A stretch of DNA of 12,344 bases from Rickettsiales bacterium (GCA_947424995.1 CANDYO010000058.1:1-12344); one strand, 5' to 3'; counted from the stretch's first letter, positions 1-6,192 are shown. Notes: a model not told the origin generated them from the letters alone. Translations and numbers: made by a program.

Positions 1-46
1 CCTTATCGAGCGTTAGCGAAGATAAGGGTCCAGAGAAATTCTTTTA
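1..46. repeat. Left inverted arm of the GIY-YIG element
   Basis: The arm contains a self-complementary hairpin (CCTTATC/GATAAGG) followed by GGGTCCAGA and an AT-rich TCTTTT tract. It pairs with 405-450 with few mismatches and a one-base length difference. Its outer end probably continues to the left of the window. Confidence 0.75.
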
Positions 47-107
47 ATACTTGAAAGCTACATTTTTGAATATAAAATGATTCAAAATAGCTTAAGAGGA
101 TAGCTAT

Positions 108-405
108 ATGCCTTCAGAAAAATTTTCTTTTGTTTACATTTTATGCTCTGAGAGGAATGGCGTTTTATATATCTGGAGTAACTAATAATTTAATCAGAAG
201 AATTTATGAACATAAAAATAAGCTTGCCGACGGCTTTACCAAAAAATACAAACTTGATAAGTTAGTTTATTACGAATATTTTTAATCTATTACAGATGCC
301 ATTGCTAGAGAAAAAAGAATAAAACACTTCAAAAGAATTGAGAAGCTCACACTCATAGAATCTTTTAATCCTAGCTGGAGAGACTTATATCAAGAGATAA
401 TATAA
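108..405 (+). pseudogene. Small GIY-YIG nuclease family protein, frameshifted and interrupted
   Basis: The gene starts at ATG 108 behind a good ribosome binding site (AAGAGGA, 94-100). The first 22 codons give MPSEKFSFVYILCSERNGVL then YI, the start of a short GIY-YIG domain. One extra base at about 171-174 shifts the frame, so translation stops at TAA 183-185. Removing it restores GVTNNLIRRIYEHKNK, then FTKKYKLDKLVYYEYF. A second lesion is an in-frame TAA at 283-285 where relatives usually have Glu. Reading on gives AREKRIKHFKRIEK and a C-terminal NPSWRDLYQEII before TAA 403-405. The repaired protein is about 98 residues, the usual size of stand-alone bacterial GIY-YIG (UPF0213/URI-like) proteins, with Y-I, YIGVT, an Arg and a Glu-rich helix in place. 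These proteins resemble the UvrC and homing-endonuclease nuclease domain. This copy is inactive unless the lesions are sequencing errors. Confidence 0.85.
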
Positions 406-456
406 AAAGATTTTTTCTGGACCCTCAATCTTCGCTAGCGCTCGATAAGGGTGACG
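405..456. repeat. Right inverted arm of the GIY-YIG element
   Basis: This is the reverse complement of the left arm. It reads AAAAAGATTT, three T, CTGGACCC (417-424), then a hairpin with an internal CGCTAGCG palindrome, and ends GGGTGACG (449-456). The bases after it (TGACGACACTGCTTA) resemble those after the element near 1458 (TGACGGCATCGCTTA). Confidence 0.75.
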
Positions 457-489
457 ACACTGCTTATCTATCATTCATATATAACATAT

Positions 490-1284
490 TTAATAAGCGA
501 ACTGCTCTTTGATTATACGTTCTTCAAGGCTATGGCTTTTATCGAATAATAATCGCATTGGCAAATCACGACGCTCTTTGATGATAACTGACAATACTGA
601 GTCAACTTCTAAAAAGTCTGCCACTGCATTAACCGGACGACGTTCAGGATCAAGGATGGTTAGCTGAACTGTGGTAGTATTTGGAAGTATAGCGCCACTC
701 CATCTTCTCGGTCTAAATGGGCTAATCGGAGTAAGCGCTAATATATTAGAACCCATCGGCAGGATAGGGCCATTAACTGAGCAGTTATACGCGCTACTGC
801 CAGCAGGAGTAGATAGCAATATTCCATCGCAAACGAGCTCTTCTAAGCGTACAGCTCCGTCGACGGTAACTTGAATTTTAGCCGCTTGATTGCTCTTTCT
901 AAATAAAGATACTTCATTTACGGCTAAATGACTAATTACTTTGCCATCACTTAAAGTAGCAACCATTTCCAAAGGATAGGTAATCGTTTCTTCTGCTTTT
1001 TCAAGACGCTCGTTCAAATTGTTATTTTCAAAGTGATTTAATAAGAAGCCAATTGTTCCACAATTCATTCCATAAACAGGAATATTTAAATGCATAAAGC
1101 GATGCAAGCAATGAAGCATAAAGCCATCACCACCAAGAACAATAATTAGATCTATATCATTTGGAACAATAGTTGCGAGATCTAAACTTAATAAAATAAA
1201 ATTATAGTGAAAATTAATCTCTTTAAGCCGGAGCGAAGCTTTTTCTGCTTTACTAGCTATAATTGCAATTTTTTTATATTTCAT
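490..1284 (-). CDS. nadK: NAD kinase (ATP-NAD kinase)
   Basis: Phosphorylates NAD+ to NADP+ in the cytoplasm, the only route to NADP. The 264-residue product has the family signatures in order: the GGDG loop inside LIIVLGGDGFML (near residue 51), NCGTIGFL (near 75), NEVSLFR (near 123), and the long DGILLSTPAGSSAY block (near 153) followed by NGPILP, which together form the nucleotide site. The size fits the compact NAD kinases of Rickettsiales-like bacteria. I chose ATG 1284 because the family starts with a short Lys-rich strand (MKYKKIAIIA). The in-frame extension to 1311 would need a TTG start and adds nine residues without family character. No strong ribosome binding site is visible. It is transcribed away from uvrC across a long intergenic region. 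Its 3' end is about 34 bp from the end of the palindromic element on its left. Confidence 0.93.
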   Translation of the reverse strand: MKYKKIAIIASKAEKASLRLKEINFHYNFILLSLDLATIVPNDIDLIIVLGGDGFMLHCLHRFMHLNIPVYGMNCGTIGFLLNHFENNNLNERLEKAEETITYPLEMVATLSDGKVISHLAVNEVSLFRKSNQAAKIQVTVDGAVRLEELVCDGILLSTPAGSSAYNCSVNGPILPMGSNILALTPISPFRPRRWSGAILPNTTTVQLTILDPERRPVNAVADFLEVDSVLSVIIKERRDLPMRLLFDKSHSLEERIIKEQFAY

Positions 1285-1340
1285 GCCGATTTTTATTAGA
1301 TGATTACACAATGTAAGATCGTACTAAAAGCGTGCGAGGT

Positions 1341-1462
1341 CGTTATCTTTGCCAACAGCTTTAGCTGATGGCGAAGATCCAGTTTAAATCTCTTAAAATC
1401 TCGAAACACTAACTTTATAAAAAGATTTCAACTGGATCCGCGGCCTTCGGCCAAGGATGACG
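1341..1462. mobile_element. 122-bp palindromic element, gene-less relative of the GIY-YIG element
   Basis: Two hairpin units in inverted orientation surround a short spacer. The left unit folds as ATCTTTGCCA (1345-1354) with TGGCGAAGAT (1369-1378) around an inner CAGC/GCTG stem. The right unit folds as ATCC (1436-1439) with GGAT (1455-1458) around GGCC-TTC-GGCC. The inner arms GATCCAGTTTAAATCT (1376-1391) and AGATTTCAACTGGATC (1423-1438) pair with one mismatch. The outer ends are CGTTATC on the left and GGATGACG on the right. The inner ends match those of the GIY-YIG element at 1-456: TCCAG, three variable bases, AAAT, then TCTYTTAA on the left, and TATAAAAAGATTT, three variable bases, CTGGAYCC on the right. 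It looks like that element with the gene deleted. Confidence 0.7.
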
Positions 1463-1572
1463 GCATCGCTTAAACTTTATAAAATATCTCGATAACATCA
1501 TTCATTTATTAGTTATATCAGCATTTAAATAGATTAACAACAGCCTTGTATTAAAATGATTATCACCTTAAG

Positions 1573-1581
1573 TTATACACA
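1573..1581 (+). promoter_or_regulatory. DnaA-box-like site TTATACACA
   Basis: It matches the bacterial DnaA box consensus TTATNCACA at all defined positions. One such nonamer in AT-rich DNA can occur by chance; a second full match lies 203 bp downstream in the same intergenic region. Confidence 0.35.
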
Positions 1582-1775
1582 ATTGTAAGTTTGGTAGCTT
1601 CAAGTAATTTACTTTTAGTAGCAAAAATAATTATTATATTAATCTATTTTATCGTACATGGCGGTTTTCCTAGCTTTCCATATAATAGCTTGCAAATAGT
1701 TTTTTATTTAATAAACTATCTATAACAACGGGATTTCCTAAGAAGCACTCATTCATTCACAAAGTATCAACAAAG

Positions 1776-1784
1776 TTATCCACA
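1776..1784 (+). promoter_or_regulatory. DnaA box TTATCCACA upstream of uvrC
   Basis: It is identical to the strong E. coli-type DnaA box. It lies 31 bp before the uvrC start and 9 bp before a candidate -10 (TATAAA, 1794-1799), so DnaA binding there could also affect uvrC transcription. A minus-strand near match overlaps that -10. Confidence 0.4.
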
Positions 1785-1815
1785 TTTTTAGTGTATAAAA
1801 TTTACTGCAGATTAT

Positions 1816-3615
1816 ATGATTAATAAATCAATAAATAAAGCTATTGAGCTTATCAAACTAGAACTACTTAATATGCCTAATTTACCAGGCGTATATCGGA
1901 TGTTAGATAATAACGATAAAGTTTTATATATAGGTAAAGCAAAAGATTTAGCTAAGCGGATAACCAATTACACCCAAATTAATCGCTTATGCGAAAGAAT
2001 GAAATTGGCAATTAACCAAACCGCAAAACTAGAAATCATAACCGTCAACACTGAAGCTCAAGCCTTAATATTAGAGGCTAACTTAATCAAAAGCCTTAAA
2101 CCTAAGTATAATATCCTGCTTAAAGACGATAAGTCTATGCCATATATTTTGGTCAAAGAGGATCATCAATTTAGCCAGCTGTTAAAATTTCGTGGCGAAA
2201 AAAACATTAAGGGACAATATTTTGGCCCCTTTGCTTCACCTAAAATTGTCGATAGTACCATTGAATTTTTGGAGAAGAACTTTTTATTGCGTAATTGTTC
2301 TGATAGCTTTTTTGCAAGCCGTAAAACCGCTTGCATGCAATATCAGATCAAACGCTGCTCCGCCCCTTGCGTAGGCAGGATTAGCCCTAATGATTACCAG
2401 CAAAACGTTAGACAAGCTTTGGCTTTTTTGCAGGGGAAAACAGTAAATCTACAGCAAGAATTAAGCCTTGCTATGAGCTGCGCAAGCGATAATACCGAAT
2501 ATGAAAAAGCAGCCAAGTACAGAGATCAACTGCGCGCTTTAAATTACATCCAGAATAAAAATACCAATCTATTTAACTTAAATGATGCCGATGTAATTGG
2601 TATCGCCAAAAAAGATGACCTCGCTTGCATCCAGCTGTTCTCATTTCGCAATGGCCAAAATTATGGTAATCGCTGTTTCTTTTTCGATCGAGTACTAGAT
2701 GAACAACCAGAAAAAATATTGGCAATCTTCTTAACTCAATATTATCAACATAATCAAGTTCCTCAAGAAACTATTTTGGCTATAAAGCCAGAAGATAGCC
2801 AAGAATTAACCGAAGCTTTTTCGATTAATATTATCATTCCTAAAGCTGCCGATAGACTTAAGGCAAGTCAATTCGCTCAAGATAACGCCAAAATGGCTCT
2901 GAATAGAAAATCCGAAGAGAAACAACAAAAATTAAATATACTAAAACAAGTGCAGGAATTATTTGCAATAGACGAACCACTAAAACGCATCGAAGTTTAT
3001 GATAATAGTCACATAATGGGCGCTCATGCAGTTGGCGCAATGATTGTAGCAACCGAAGATGGCTTTAGCAAAAAACATTACCGCAAGTATAACATCAAAA
3101 CCACCGACCTAGGTGATGATTATGCTATGACTAGAGAAGTCTTAAGCCGTCGATTAGCCAGACTCGAGGATATACCAGACTTATTATTGATTGATGGAGG
3201 CGAAGGGCACTTGAGTAGCGTCAAACGAATATTAGATCAATTAGAGCTAAAAATTCCGTTAGTATGCATTTCCAAAGGCATTGAACGCAATGCTGGCAAA
3301 GAAATATTTCACCAAACAGATAAAGAGCCTTTCACTCTAGATAAGCATTTACCAGTGATGAAATACTTACAAATCCTTCGTGACGAAGCTCATCGCTTTG
3401 CAATTACTACCCATAGACAAAAGCGTAATCAAGCTTTGGGATTCTCTATCTTAAATCAAATTCCTGGTGTTGGTCCTAAAAAACGTAAAATACTGATCAA
3501 TCATTTCACTTCAATTGAAGAAATAAAAAACACTAGCATTGAGCAACTAGTGAAGCTGGAAGGCATTAATCAAAAAACCGCTGAAGAGATCTTTAAATTT
3601 TTTAAGGAAGGTTAA
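1816..3615 (+). CDS. uvrC: UvrABC system protein C (excinuclease subunit)
   Basis: Makes both incisions around damaged DNA in nucleotide excision repair after UvrA-UvrB load UvrB at the lesion. All parts of a full-length UvrC are present in 599 residues. The N-terminal GIY-YIG nuclease has GVY at 25-27, YIG at 38-40, Arg48 and Glu88 (ILEANL). A four-Cys cluster (161, 173, 181, 185) fits the known Fe-S site. The UVR helical hairpin that meets UvrB lies near 228-246 (EYEKAAKYRDQL). The RNase H-like 5' nuclease has Asp396 (YDNSH), Asp460 (LLLIDGGEGH) and His526 (DEAHRFA). A helix-hairpin-helix DNA-binding end has IPGVGPKKRK near 549. No obvious ribosome binding site precedes ATG 1816, but the N terminus aligns well with family starts; Met20 would cut into the domain. 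It stands alone with its own promoter region. Confidence 0.97.
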   Translation: MINKSINKAIELIKLELLNMPNLPGVYRMLDNNDKVLYIGKAKDLAKRITNYTQINRLCERMKLAINQTAKLEIITVNTEAQALILEANLIKSLKPKYNILLKDDKSMPYILVKEDHQFSQLLKFRGEKNIKGQYFGPFASPKIVDSTIEFLEKNFLLRNCSDSFFASRKTACMQYQIKRCSAPCVGRISPNDYQQNVRQALAFLQGKTVNLQQELSLAMSCASDNTEYEKAAKYRDQLRALNYIQNKNTNLFNLNDADVIGIAKKDDLACIQLFSFRNGQNYGNRCFFFDRVLDEQPEKILAIFLTQYYQHNQVPQETILAIKPEDSQELTEAFSINIIIPKAADRLKASQFAQDNAKMALNRKSEEKQQKLNILKQVQELFAIDEPLKRIEVYDNSHIMGAHAVGAMIVATEDGFSKKHYRKYNIKTTDLGDDYAMTREVLSRRLARLEDIPDLLLIDGGEGHLSSVKRILDQLELKIPLVCISKGIERNAGKEIFHQTDKEPFTLDKHLPVMKYLQILRDEAHRFAITTHRQKRNQALGFSILNQIPGVGPKKRKILINHFTSIEEIKNTSIEQLVKLEGINQKTAEEIFKFFKEG

Positions 3616-3634
3616 GGCTTTTTGTAACGATTGC

Positions 3635-3651
3635 GCATCGTCCATGGCGAG
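3635..3651. repeat. Probable remnant of a palindromic repeat unit
   Basis: GCATCGTCCATGGCGAG differs at only three of 17 positions from GCGTCATCCATGGCAAG at 7639-7655, the outer end of the 124-bp element. The preceding ACGATTGC (3627-3634) also recurs at 7592-7599. No partner arm is seen, so it is a decayed or partial copy. Confidence 0.4.
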
Positions 3652-3677
3652 TAACCTCCCTACAACTAACTTAATCC

Positions 3678-3705
3678 TTGATTTCAAATCTAAATCTGAT
3701 ACATT
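3678..3705 (+). promoter_or_regulatory. Candidate promoter of the methyltransferase gene
   Basis: A TTGATT (3678-3683) and an extended -10, TGATACATT (TG at 3697, TACATT 3700-3705), are 16 bp apart. It lies 37 bp before the start codon in the gap after uvrC. Confidence 0.4.
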
Positions 3706-3741
3706 GCCCGCGAATTAACACTTTAAATAAGAGGTCTTACC

Positions 3742-4575
3742 ATGACAAAGTTTTGCACAATAAATTATCCAGATGGAGTAACAATATATCCAGATGGACG
3801 CGTTCAAACTCTTAACGGTTTTGGAGGAACAAGCCCTGCAATTGATCCTATTACAGGAAAATATCTAGAGTTTCTAAGTCAAAAAACTCCATCTGCCACT
3901 GCTCTAGAAATAGCCGCATGTTATGGCCCAGTTACGTTAAATGCTTTAGCTAATACAACCGCTAATATCGTCGCTAACGATTTAGATTCAAGACATATCA
4001 AAATCTTACAAGAAAATGCTCAACGTTGTTTTAGCGACCAAATACATAGATTAAAAACCGATGTAAGCAATTTTCCTGAAGACTTTAACACTGATCAAAA
4101 ATTTGATGCAATATTATTTGGTAGAGCTGCACATTATTTTTCTCCAGCTAAATTAGCAAATGCTATTGATAAATTCAGCCAATTGCTAAAACCTTCTGGA
4201 TGTGTATATTTGGTTGCTATTACTCCATATGTAGCTAGGTTTGCTTCATTTATTCCAGAATATGAACAAAGATTAGCAGACGGTCAAGCTTATCCCGGAT
4301 TTATTCCTGACCTTCAGTGTTATGCCGATAAAACTCTTACTCCAGATGCAGTATATATAGGTTTAAAGAACAAAGAATTTCATTTTTTAGATGCTGAAGT
4401 ACTTAGCAGCCTTTTTGAAGCAAAGGGATTTAAAGTATCATATGTTGATGATTTTCCATTGAGTTATTACTCCGCTGAATGGACTTATGATGGCAGAGAA
4501 AACACTGGAATTATCGCTTGCATGCCGGAAAAACCTTTAGGGTTAGCAGCAGATGAAACTAGCTTAGAGCTCTAA
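3742..4575 (+). CDS. Class I SAM-dependent methyltransferase, substrate unknown
   Basis: The 277 residues carry a Rossmann-type methyltransferase core. Motif I appears as ALEIAACYGPVTL (54-66), a degenerate glycine-rich loop. It is followed by the acidic strand end VANDLDSRH (77-85), a probable adenine-site Asp106 in LKTDVSNF, and motif IV-like FDAILFGRAAHYFSP (121-135). After it come a helix and the LLKPSGCVYLVAI strand (148-160). A C-terminal part from about 165 probably caps the substrate site. The N terminus repeats YPDG twice (9-12, 16-19). ATG 3742 follows AAGAGG at a seven-base distance, so the start is well supported. The last 12 bases are shared with the converging pyrF gene. The family is large and acts on many small molecules and proteins; nothing here fixes the substrate. 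A cytoplasmic enzyme is expected, with no signal peptide. Confidence 0.8.
   Translation: MTKFCTINYPDGVTIYPDGRVQTLNGFGGTSPAIDPITGKYLEFLSQKTPSATALEIAACYGPVTLNALANTTANIVANDLDSRHIKILQENAQRCFSDQIHRLKTDVSNFPEDFNTDQKFDAILFGRAAHYFSPAKLANAIDKFSQLLKPSGCVYLVAITPYVARFASFIPEYEQRLADGQAYPGFIPDLQCYADKTLTPDAVYIGLKNKEFHFLDAEVLSSLFEAKGFKVSYVDDFPLSYYSAEWTYDGRENTGIIACMPEKPLGLAADETSLEL
4564..4575. other. 12-bp palindrome shared as the end of two converging genes
   Basis: TTAGAGCTCTAA is its own reverse complement. Read on either strand it encodes Leu-Glu-Leu-stop, so the methyltransferase and PyrF both end in TLEL or SLEL from the same base pairs. No room remains for a separate terminator between the genes. Confidence 0.9.
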
Positions 4576-5394
4576 TGTCTCTTGGCAATGCTGTTTAATC
4601 GCTCGTCTTAAGCTATGAACATCAGGACCAGTGGCTAATATACTGCGAGAGGCAGTTGGAATTATCCGCTGGCGATGAGTATGAAACTGTTGCCTCATTT
4701 GCTCTATGCTACTGCCTTGAAAGCCGATCCCAGGAGACAAGATAAATGCATTGGGTAATTTTTCTAAAATACTTCCCGCATCTCCTAAAGTTGCTCCTAC
4801 CACTGCACCAATCGGCCCCATCCCTTGATATAAATAATGTTGATTATAATTGGTAATTTGCTCAGCTAAATATTCAGCTATGGTTTGACCAGTAGCAGTA
4901 ATCTTAGCATTTTGGATAATATCACCTTCAGGATTGGACGATCTAACGACAATAAATACTGCTTTACCATAAGCAACAGCTGCATCTAGCATAGGCTTCA
5001 AAGCATCAAACCCCATATAGCTAAGCGCAGTCATGGCATCGAAACTATATAGCCCTTCCTCAAGATATTGCGCATAAGCAGAAACTGTAGAACCGATGTC
5101 CCCACGCTTAGCATCAAAAATTACTAGACTTTGTTGATCATGAAAAGCCTTGCTAATCTTCTGCAAAGCTTCCATTCCTTTGGGACCAAAACGCTCAAAA
5201 TAAGCTGACTGTAATTTAACTATAGCTAAAGTACCATTAGCAGCTTCAGCTATAATATCACATAATTTATTTAAACCTTTTATGTCATCTGTTAATCCCC
5301 ATGCTTCAAGTAACTCTGAAGTTGGATCGATTCCTAAACAAAATGAGCTTCGTTGTTTACTCAAAGCCGCAAATTTTTGGGCAAAACTTTGCAT
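4564..5394 (-). CDS. pyrF: Orotidine 5'-phosphate decarboxylase, type 2
   Basis: Catalyses the last step of de novo UMP synthesis, OMP to UMP plus CO2. The product is a 276-residue TIM barrel of the longer (type 2) subfamily. Visible features are FCLGIDPTSELLEAWGL (18-34), VKLQSAYFERFG (59-70), the catalytic DAKRGDIGST (94-103; Asp94, Lys96, Asp99 of the DxKxxD motif), a conserved SSNPEGD (152-158), GAVVGAT (196-202) and the phosphate-site SPGIGFQGSS (220-229). By eye the wording is closest to actinobacterial type 2 enzymes rather than the short type 1 form usual in Alphaproteobacteria. The start lies 5 bp after the bamE stop in the same direction, so the two are probably cotranscribed. The 3' end overlaps the converging methyltransferase by 12 bp. 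Its presence implies pyrimidine synthesis in this organism, unlike Rickettsia. Confidence 0.93.
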   Translation of the reverse strand: MQSFAQKFAALSKQRSSFCLGIDPTSELLEAWGLTDDIKGLNKLCDIIAEAANGTLAIVKLQSAYFERFGPKGMEALQKISKAFHDQQSLVIFDAKRGDIGSTVSAYAQYLEEGLYSFDAMTALSYMGFDALKPMLDAAVAYGKAVFIVVRSSNPEGDIIQNAKITATGQTIAEYLAEQITNYNQHYLYQGMGPIGAVVGATLGDAGSILEKLPNAFILSPGIGFQGSSIEQMRQQFHTHRQRIIPTASRSILATGPDVHSLRRAIKQHCQETLEL

Positions 5395-5399
5395 ATTTT

Positions 5400-5855
5400 T
5401 TAAAATCCACTGCGCGGTGTTTGAGGTGCTGGAGCTTTATTACCAGTAAATCTACCAACATTACCAAGAAGCTGCTGCGCTTTTGTCATCTCAGTTCCTC
5501 TAATAGCAGTATATTCTGAAACTAATTCAGGACGATTGGCATTTTCTTCATTATACCTATCAATAGTGTCTACTTGATCTCCATTAAAGCTAATAGAAAC
5601 AATATTTTGTTCAACAATTTTGTCAGGCAGGAAGGCTATGGTCTCTTTTTTGGTAGTAATGTAATACCAAGTTTCTTGACCAAAATCAGAAATAGATGTA
5701 GGACTACCTAGTAAATTCTCAATATCATGCTTAGACTTAGCTGTTTGCAAAGATTTCATCTCATCATTTTCGAACAAATGTCCTGAAACATGAACTGTTT
5801 TCACACAGGCATTGCAACAAAAAATCACTAAAATTAAAAAAAATGCTTTCACCAT
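5400..5855 (-). CDS. bamE: Outer membrane assembly lipoprotein BamE (SmpA/OmlA family)
   Basis: A small lipoprotein that stabilises the BAM complex inserting beta-barrel proteins into the outer membrane. The 151 residues start with a hydrophobic signal (MVKAFFLILVIF) and a loose lipobox, CNA before Cys17. The SmpA/OmlA fold follows, with the diagnostic SKHDIENLLGSP (41-52), FGQETWYYI (58-66) and a closing strand VSISFNGDQVDTID (86-99). The tail from about 105 is polar and Pro/Gly-rich. The Cys-Asn-Ala before the lipid cysteine is unusual, as position -3 is normally Leu. It is divergent from rpmF-plsX, and pyrF follows within 5 bp. bamE near rpmF and plsX is a familiar alphaproteobacterial arrangement. 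Confidence 0.88.
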   Translation of the reverse strand: MVKAFFLILVIFCCNACVKTVHVSGHLFENDEMKSLQTAKSKHDIENLLGSPTSISDFGQETWYYITTKKETIAFLPDKIVEQNIVSISFNGDQVDTIDRYNEENANRPELVSEYTAIRGTEMTKAQQLLGNVGRFTGNKAPAPQTPRSGF

Positions 5856-5899
5856 ATGGATATTTTGCTATATTAAACTGGATTTATTTCGCAAAGTAT

Positions 5900-5905
5900 A
5901 TTATA
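5900..5905 (-). promoter_or_regulatory. Candidate -10 of the bamE-pyrF promoter
   Basis: The minus strand reads TATAAT about 45 bp before the bamE start, a perfect -10. No good -35 lies 16-18 bp upstream, so this is only a candidate. Confidence 0.35.
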
Positions 5906-5934
5906 AGAATATAAAATCACAAGTGTAATTATTG

Positions 5935-5960
5935 TATAATACTCAACATTGATGAGTATT
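5935..5960 (+). promoter_or_regulatory. Candidate rpmF-plsX promoter -10 overlapping a palindrome
   Basis: A perfect TATAAT (5935-5940) lies about 50 bp before rpmF. It overlaps an inverted repeat, AATACTCA (5938-5945) and TGAGTATT (5953-5960), with a seven-base centre. Transcription would start inside the repeat, so it would work as a DNA-level operator rather than an RNA hairpin. The -35 is weak. Confidence 0.4.
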
Positions 5961-5988
5961 TTGTTAAAAATATAGGTTTTAAAATAAA

Positions 5989-6192
5989 ATGGCAGTACCT
6001 AAGAAGAAGACATCTAAATCAAAAAGAGACCAACGTCGTTCACATCACGCATTGAAACCTACTAATGTAACCGTGGATCCAACAACCGGTGAATTCAAGT
6101 TATCGCATCATATTTCGCTAAAAGATGGGTTTTACAAAGGACGTCAGGTTATTATTCAAAAAGTGAAAAATACCAGCCCTGATACAGAGTAA
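5989..6192 (+). CDS. rpmF: 50S ribosomal protein bL32
   Basis: Structural protein of the large ribosomal subunit. The 67 residues begin MAVPKKKTSKSKRDQRRSHH, the near-invariant basic start of bL32, followed by ALKPTNVTVDPTTGEFKLSHHISLKDGFYKGRQV. It is the zinc-free form: the four cysteines found in some bL32 proteins are absent, as is common in Alphaproteobacteria. plsX starts 31 bp downstream on the same strand, the classic rpmF-plsX pairing that links ribosome supply to membrane lipid synthesis. The ribosome binding site is poor (AGG about 13 bases before ATG), but the start is fixed by the family. Confidence 0.97.
   Translation: MAVPKKKTSKSKRDQRRSHHALKPTNVTVDPTTGEFKLSHHISLKDGFYKGRQVIIQKVKNTSPDTE

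Larger units (their letters stand above)
1..456. mobile_element. Inverted-repeat element enclosing a broken GIY-YIG nuclease gene
   Basis: Two copies of one hairpin unit face each other around a small nuclease gene. The left arm (1-46) and the reverse complement of the right arm (405-450) match over about 45 bases with few differences: both have CCTTATCGAGCG, TAGCGAAGAT, GGGTCCAGA and then a TCTTTT tract. The right unit continues outward into GGGTGACG (449-456). The left unit is cut by the window edge, so its outer end is not seen. Each unit can fold on its own, for example CCTTATC (1-7) with GATAAGG (21-27). The gene's stop codon lies within the TATAAAAAGATTT stretch that leads into the right unit, so gene and repeat are tightly joined. 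Mobility is inferred from this architecture and from related gene-less elements elsewhere in the window; no target duplication could be checked. Confidence 0.7.
1463..1815. other. AT-rich intergenic region upstream of uvrC with DnaA-box-like sites
   Basis: There is no ORF or tRNA here. It is very AT-rich, with a TTATACACA (1573-1581), a TTATCCACA (1776-1784) and a near match on the minus strand (AGTGTATAA, 1790-1798). An inverted repeat ATAGTTT (1696-1702)/AAACTAT (1713-1719) could form an AT-rich hairpin. It separates two divergent genes, so it must hold the uvrC promoter; a TATAAA at 1794-1799 is the nearest -10 candidate, without a convincing -35. Confidence 0.5.

Noticed and set aside
1..456. 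CRISPR array
   Set aside because: The repeats are two inverted arms, not regularly spaced direct repeats, and no cas gene is present.
671..874. Plus-strand ORF of 67 codons
   Set aside because: It is opposite the conserved core of NAD kinase and is a shadow.
1285..1311. NAD kinase start at TTG 1311
   Set aside because: It adds nine residues not typical of the family and needs a rare start codon without a ribosome binding site.
2858..3052. Minus-strand ORF inside uvrC
   Set aside because: It is antisense to conserved UvrC sequence, including the YDNSH catalytic motif.
5301..5519. Plus-strand ORF of 72 codons across the pyrF-bamE junction
   Set aside because: It covers parts of two well-supported minus-strand genes and has no recognisable content.
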